Positions 60,286 to 64,000 of a stretch of 64,000 nt of DNA are shown here, piece after piece. This stretch comes from Flavobacteriales bacterium. Lineage in GTDB: Bacteria; Bacteroidota; Bacteroidia; Flavobacteriales_D; Parvicellaceae. Both the position numbers and the translations under genes were made by a program. How positions within the stretch are numbered: position 1 is the first letter of the stretch; the number at the start of each line of letters is the position of its first letter. The notes beneath the pieces were generated by a model. It saw nothing but the letters and a program-made list of their open reading frames with translations. It did not search any database and was not told where the DNA came from. The stretch covers positions 25,522 through 89,521 of the forward strand of contig JAQXDK010000041.1 in NCBI GenBank assembly GCA_029251405.1, in the 5' to 3' direction.

Positions 60286-62811
60286 ATGAATAAAATACTA
60301 TCCCTTTTTCTTATATTTTGTCCTTTTTTAATTTTTGCAGGCGATTGGTCTGGAGAAGAAATCACTAATAATAAATTAGATATGTCTCCACTGTTATTTA
60401 TAATTGTGAGTTTATTTATTGGTATTTTAACTAAGAAGTTTTTAAAAAAGCTACCTATTCCTTTCACTGTTATTTTATTGATTATTGGTCTCTTTATGGG
60501 GGTTGTAGATCGTTTCGATTGGGTTGCTAATGTCGGTTTTGTAACTAAAGCTATCTATTGGGCAGGACACATAAAACCAGAAATTATACTCTATGTTTTT
60601 CTTCCTACATTAATTTTTGAGGCTGCTTTTGATTTGGACGTCCATACTTTTAAAAAATCTTTTGGAAATGCGTTTTTGATGGCAGTTCCTGGAATTATAG
60701 TGGCTATTTGTATCAGTGCTTCTATGGCAATGGGAATTAGGTACTTTGGAATCGGATTTGGAAACTGGGATTGGTATGTGTCGCTGATGTTTGGCTCTGT
60801 TATTTGTGCAACAGACCCGGTTGCGGTAGTGTCTCTTTTAAAAGAACTTGGAGGTGGTAAAAAATTAAGAACTCTTATTGAAAGTGAATCCCTTTTAAAC
60901 GACGGTACTGCCATCGTAATATTTATGGTGTTCTTTACCATTCTAACAGGTACTGCTGTAGATTCAAACCCTATCATAGATTTTTTCATAGTTACTTTAG
61001 GTGGTGTAGCAATTGGCGCAGGTATTGGTTTAATTACCTTGTTTTTATTTAAAACTGTATTTAACGACCCTTTATTTGAAATTACAGCAATAATAGGTTC
61101 TGCTTATTTAACTTTTTTTATTGCAGAAAGTTTTCATTTATCTGGAGTAATAGGTTTGGTTACTTTAGGGTTGCTGATGGCTGGAAGAGGGAAAACAAGA
61201 ATTAGCCCAGAAGTAGGTCATTTTCTTCACGAATTTTGGGTATTAGCCGCTTTTATTGCCAACACCTTAATTTTTATTATTGTAGGAGTAATAATAGCGC
61301 ATAGAACAAGATTTGAAATGGAAGATTTCATTGATTTAGCAATTATTTACATTGGAATCCATGTGATTAGAGGTTTCATAATACTGGTTTTATTTCCGTT
61401 AATGAAAAAGATTGGATATGGTGTAACAAAAAAAGACTCTATAGTACTTTGGTGGGGAGGTCTTCGGGGTGTAATTGGTTTAGCTATGGCTTTGATTGTA
61501 GCTGGTGAACCCAGTATTGCACAAGATGTAAGAGATCAATTTTTATTTATCACAGCTGGAATTGTTTTACTTACATCCTTAATTAATGCAACCACCATTA
61601 AATTTTTGGTAAAATCTTTAGGATTAACAAGAATTCCAGTAGCTAAAGCTACATTGATAGCTCATTCTATTGAGAAGTTAAAAGCAACTTCTGAAATGCG
61701 CATAGATTTAATGAAAAAAGATAGATTTATGGGAGGTGCAGATTGGAATACAGTTGAGAAGTTTCTACCTAAACTTTGGGAACCAAATAAAGAGGATCTA
61801 ATAGAAGATACTGATGATGGATTACTTAAAGAAGTAAGAATTAATTTACTCAACAAGGAAAAAAAATCTTATTGGCAGCAATTCAGTAATGGTTTATTAG
61901 GGATAAGTGCTTATAATTTGTTAAACAATATAAACAACGAGTTACTGGATCAGAATGGTGAATCTCCCATTACCACTTCTAACCACATTAACGAATTATG
62001 GAACAGTTCAAATATGTTTATGGATGTTCAGTCATGGTCTAATATAAATAAAACATCCTTAAATAATTTATTTCAGCAGCTTTATACAAGCTACGATGCA
62101 GTAAGAGCTCTAATTAATGCTCAAGACGATCTTTTAGTTCTTATTAAAGATTTAGAAGATGATGCCACAAATACCAAAGATCAAAGTTCTGTTTTGAAAA
62201 TATTAAGAGAAGAGGTGAATGAAAAGAAAATTCAGGGTCTTACTTTCTTAAGGAATTTAAAAAATGCATTTCCTGAAGTTTATAAAACAATTGAAACTCG
62301 ACAAGCGAGTAGAGACTTATTAAATTTCCAAAAAAATGAACTTCAAAAAATGATTAAATTGGGAAGAGTAGATAAAGAAGATGCTGACGCTTTTCTATTA
62401 GAGATTGAATTAAAAATGAACAATCTTCTTTCAAACCCTCCATCTTTTAAGTTGCCACAAATAAATCAACTTTTGAAAAAAATACCATGGTTAGAAAAAA
62501 TGGATGATGAAAAAATAAATCAATTATCCAGCATGGTTGAAGTAAAAATATTTCCTTCAGATTATTCATTTGATAAAGAACTAAGCGATAACACCATAGG
62601 AATTCTAATTAGAGGTAGTTTAGAATTAATAGAAGGAAGTAAAGCATCTGGAATGGCTGACGTTGGGTTTGTAGTTTCTAAGCTAAACCAAAAAATATCT
62701 AACAATTCTAAAATTAGTTCCGATTATCCTGTAACTATGGTTTGGGTCGCTTCCAAAAATGTTGTAGAATTTCAAAATTTAATTCCTGATTTTTCTAATC
62801 AAATTAATTAG
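60286..62811 (+). CDS. CPA1-type Na+/H+ antiporter with large C-terminal regulatory region
   Basis: 841 residues from ATG 60286 (TTG 60283 adjacent). Signal or first helix, then about 12 helices; the transport motif region has C-A-T-D-P-V-A-V-V-S-L-L-K-E-L-G, S-E-S-L-L-N-D-G-T-A-I-V, and W-W-G-G-L-R-G-V-I-G-L-A. From about residue 450 a long soluble part contains helices and, near 750-800, a cyclic-nucleotide-binding-like fold (I-F-P-S-D-Y-S-F... I-G-I-L-I-R-G-S-L-E-L-I-E), lacking a complete phosphate-binding cassette. Related to NhaP/SOS1-type exchangers. Exports Na+ in a marine cell. A terminator follows. Confidence 0.9.
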   Translation: MNKILSLFLIFCPFLIFAGDWSGEEITNNKLDMSPLLFIIVSLFIGILTKKFLKKLPIPFTVILLIIGLFMGVVDRFDWVANVGFVTKAIYWAGHIKPEIILYVFLPTLIFEAAFDLDVHTFKKSFGNAFLMAVPGIIVAICISASMAMGIRYFGIGFGNWDWYVSLMFGSVICATDPVAVVSLLKELGGGKKLRTLIESESLLNDGTAIVIFMVFFTILTGTAVDSNPIIDFFIVTLGGVAIGAGIGLITLFLFKTVFNDPLFEITAIIGSAYLTFFIAESFHLSGVIGLVTLGLLMAGRGKTRISPEVGHFLHEFWVLAAFIANTLIFIIVGVIIAHRTRFEMEDFIDLAIIYIGIHVIRGFIILVLFPLMKKIGYGVTKKDSIVLWWGGLRGVIGLAMALIVAGEPSIAQDVRDQFLFITAGIVLLTSLINATTIKFLVKSLGLTRIPVAKATLIAHSIEKLKATSEMRIDLMKKDRFMGGADWNTVEKFLPKLWEPNKEDLIEDTDDGLLKEVRINLLNKEKKSYWQQFSNGLLGISAYNLLNNINNELLDQNGESPITTSNHINELWNSSNMFMDVQSWSNINKTSLNNLFQQLYTSYDAVRALINAQDDLLVLIKDLEDDATNTKDQSSVLKILREEVNEKKIQGLTFLRNLKNAFPEVYKTIETRQASRDLLNFQKNELQKMIKLGRVDKEDADAFLLEIELKMNNLLSNPPSFKLPQINQLLKKIPWLEKMDDEKINQLSSMVEVKIFPSDYSFDKELSDNTIGILIRGSLELIEGSKASGMADVGFVVSKLNQKISNNSKISSDYPVTMVWVASKNVVEFQNLIPDFSNQIN

Positions 62812-63159
62812 GGGTAATTCTTCTATTTGTTCAATTGTAAAAAAAACTTAGTGTGAATTTAAAAAGCCTCAATGTTACTGGAGGCCTTTTTTGTGATCGA
62901 GACAAAAGACAGTGGGATTATAAACCAAAAGAGCAACAATAAGGAAGTCAACGAATTGATTCAATTATACAAGTCGGTATTTCTTTTGGAAAAAATCAAA
63001 CTCAAAACGTAACATATAATTACAAAGGCTGTTCTTAGTTCTTACATAGGTTTTAAAGTTTATTTACATTTCTCTATTCTATTACTATATTTTTAAAATA
63101 TTAAATTTTGTTTATACTTTAAGTTAAATAGTTAAACAAAAAAATTGTATATTTATAAC
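62812..63159. other. Intergenic region with a terminator and a possible gene remnant
   Basis: The only strong element is the terminator at 62861-62892. Downstream, one plus-strand frame (62895-63038) reads as two open stretches split by TAA at 62940: D-R-D-K-R-Q-W-D-Y-K-P-K and I-Q-V-G-I-S-F-G-K-N, the second resembling an outer-membrane beta-barrel end. This may be a decayed gene; no start exists. Confidence 0.4.
62861..62892 (+). terminator. Intrinsic terminator of the antiporter gene
   Basis: AAAAAGCCTC, a 10-nt loop, then GAGGC-C-TTTTTT: stem of GCCTC/GAGGC extended by A-U pairs (one bulged C) with a U-run. Confidence 0.85.
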
Positions 63160-63603
63160 ATGAATATTTATGAAATTATTTTTATACTATCAACTTTTTG
63201 GGTAGGTCCATTCTGGTTTGCAATGTTATTACAGCCAAAGTCTGATAAAACTAAGAAGTTATTAGCTAAACCGTTATTTTTTTTCGGCCCAATTGTTCTT
63301 TGGTTTATTGTAATAATTATTTCACCCGACGGTCTATCAAAGTTTGGAGAAAGCTTCTCTCATGATCAAGGTTTTTTGATTGGGTTAATTGATTCTTTGT
63401 CTAGTGAAGCAGGAATAACAGCAACATGGGCTCATATGGTTGCTGGTGATATTTTTGCAACTAGATGGATTTGGAAGAAAAGCTTAGAACATAATATTCA
63501 TCCAATTTTAAGATCAATTGCCATATTTTTTGGAGTTATGCTAATGCCAATCGGTATATTAATACTCATTCTTTCAACACTTAAAAAAGAAAAATATTTA
63601 TAA
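63160..63603 (+). CDS. ABA4-like (DUF4281) membrane protein
   Basis: 147 residues from ATG 63160 (TTG 63145 also open). Four hydrophobic helices with conserved-looking V-G-P-F-W-F, T-W-A-H-M-V-A-G-D-I-F-A-T-R-W-I and M-L-M-P-I-G. The A-H-x-x-A-x-D-(I/L)-F-x-x-(R)-W-I motif is characteristic of ABA4-like membrane proteins known from plants and bacteria; in plants ABA4 is needed for neoxanthin synthesis, and in bacteria the role is unknown. A monocistronic gene; terminator at 63693-63727. Confidence 0.7.
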   Translation: MNIYEIIFILSTFWVGPFWFAMLLQPKSDKTKKLLAKPLFFFGPIVLWFIVIIISPDGLSKFGESFSHDQGFLIGLIDSLSSEAGITATWAHMVAGDIFATRWIWKKSLEHNIHPILRSIAIFFGVMLMPIGILILILSTLKKEKYL

Positions 63604-63692
63604 TCTTCGTGATCTTCACAGTAGGATAGGGTATAGTATGAATGTGAAACAACATCATTATATGAGAAATAACCCGAAACCATTAAAAACAA

Positions 63693-63727
63693 AAAACCTC
63701 TGTTAATCGATAAATTTCAGAGGTTTT
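63693..63727. terminator. Intrinsic terminator, bidirectional
   Basis: AAAACCTCTG (63693-63702) pairs with CAGAGGTTTT (63718-63727) across a 15-nt loop; U-runs flank both sides. Confidence 0.8.
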
Positions 63728-63941
63728 GAAACATTTTGAAAATGTTCTAGTGATCGCGCCAGTATTTCTTGTTGCTTTATTAATCATCTGTTAATCAGTG
63801 TTTTTAGTAAATTTTCACTTTTTTTGGTGAAAAATTGGTGAAATTTTTTCAGCTCCGACTAATTTTACTTTAAAATCAAATATAGAAAAAACCACAAGCT
63901 TAGAATAGAGTAGTAGTCTAAATTTTAATGTAAGGTTACAC

Positions 63942-64000
63942 CACCTTGAAACTTAATCCAGTTAGCGTGCTGGTCTGTGGGACCATAGATCAGGAGTTCG
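63942..64000 (+). tRNA. tRNA-like sequence, possible tRNA-His(GTG), cut by window end
   Basis: An anticodon arm C-TGGT-CTGTGGG-ACCA-T (63970-63986) presents anticodon GTG, then a 5-nt variable loop AGATC and the start of a T arm AGGAG-TTCG (63992-64000), all in tRNA spacing. However, the D arm (ACTT...GCGT) has a mismatch, G18G19 is AG, and 27-43 is C-T. The acceptor stem cannot be tested because the sequence ends. May be a pseudo-tRNA, a tRNA fragment or an integration site. Confidence 0.35.

Larger units (their letters stand above)
63604..64000. other. Non-coding end of the window
   Basis: 397 bases without a supported protein gene. Holds the terminator at 63693-63727, two GGTGAAA-type direct repeats (GGTGAAAAATT at about 63829-63839 and GGTGAAATTTT at about 63840-63850), and the tRNA-like end of the window. 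It looks like a chromosomal boundary, but no integrase is present. Confidence 0.5.

Noticed and set aside
60219..60467. Antisense open frame at the antiporter start
   Set aside because: It runs across an antiporter helix region and reads as low-complexity Phe/Lys; no promoter or homology.
1..64000. CRISPR arrays, insertion sequences, prophage or antiphage genes
   Set aside because: No repeat-spacer pattern, transposase, integrase or known defence motif was found by reading.

Overview
The window is AT-rich, gene-dense chromosomal DNA from a member of the Bacteroidota, most likely a marine flavobacterium-like organism. Support comes from type IX secretion and gliding genes (porT, gldI, a PorE-like OmpA protein), the Bacteroidota-specific lipoprotein TamL, menaquinone rather than ubiquinone genes, promoters of the TTG / TAnnTTTG type instead of -35/-10 boxes, an almost complete lack of Shine-Dalgarno sequences, and several TTG starts. 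No transposase, integrase, CRISPR array, rRNA or complete tRNA was seen.

Layout. 1-4.3 kb: two tandem DoxX-like membrane proteins (one cut by the window edge) and an LPP20/CsgG-like lipoprotein pair. 4.6-8.1 kb: a tightly overlapped minus-strand operon: 6-pyruvoyl-tetrahydropterin synthase, GTP cyclohydrolase I, an SRPBCC protein, a Tyr-less SDR and a photolyase. Its promoter carries a perfect palindrome in the -33/-7 spacer. 8.2-11.8 kb: a vitamin-uptake locus (PnuC/PnuT permease, NadR-like kinase, then a TPP riboswitch driving a TonB-dependent receptor), so thiamine is the likely cargo. 11.8-16.7 kb: M1 peptidase, DUF6702 protein, menE, menC. 16.7-19.8 kb: polysaccharide genes (FlaA1/CapD-like sugar-nucleotide enzyme and a glycosyltransferase). 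19.8-25.2 kb: gcvT, comB, yaaA against hemB, an M42 peptidase and an outer-membrane barrel. 25.4-30.1 kb: ubiE/menG, porT, an RNA methyltransferase and tamL. 30.2-33.6 kb: class II aldolase, accD, and a membrane protein with a winged-helix regulator. 33.7-37.6 kb: envelope proteins, nrnA, gldI and a second FKBP-like lipoprotein. 37.6-42.1 kb: RsmI-like methylase, low-molecular-weight phosphatase, dnaA and a two-gene split 5'-nucleotidase. 42.1-51.8 kb: thioesterase, PorE-like OmpA protein, recN, then lolA, ftsK, two DUF4412/GLPGLI-like proteins and a glycosyltransferase. 51.9-57.6 kb: ffh, folD, a biotin carboxylase and dnaK. 57.8-63.6 kb: comEC, a small LETM1-like protein, a large Na+/H+ antiporter and an ABA4-like membrane protein. 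The last 400 bases are non-coding, with a terminator and a tRNA-like sequence cut by the window end.

The most interesting unit is the pterin-photolyase operon. It encodes the first two enzymes of tetrahydrobiopterin synthesis and a possible reductase, ends in a photolyase, and is driven by a promoter organised like MerR-family targets. Other points to check are the riboswitch position inside the thiamine locus, an AccD without its zinc-finger cysteines, several promoters that sit directly against start codons, and paired hairpins ahead of dnaK.
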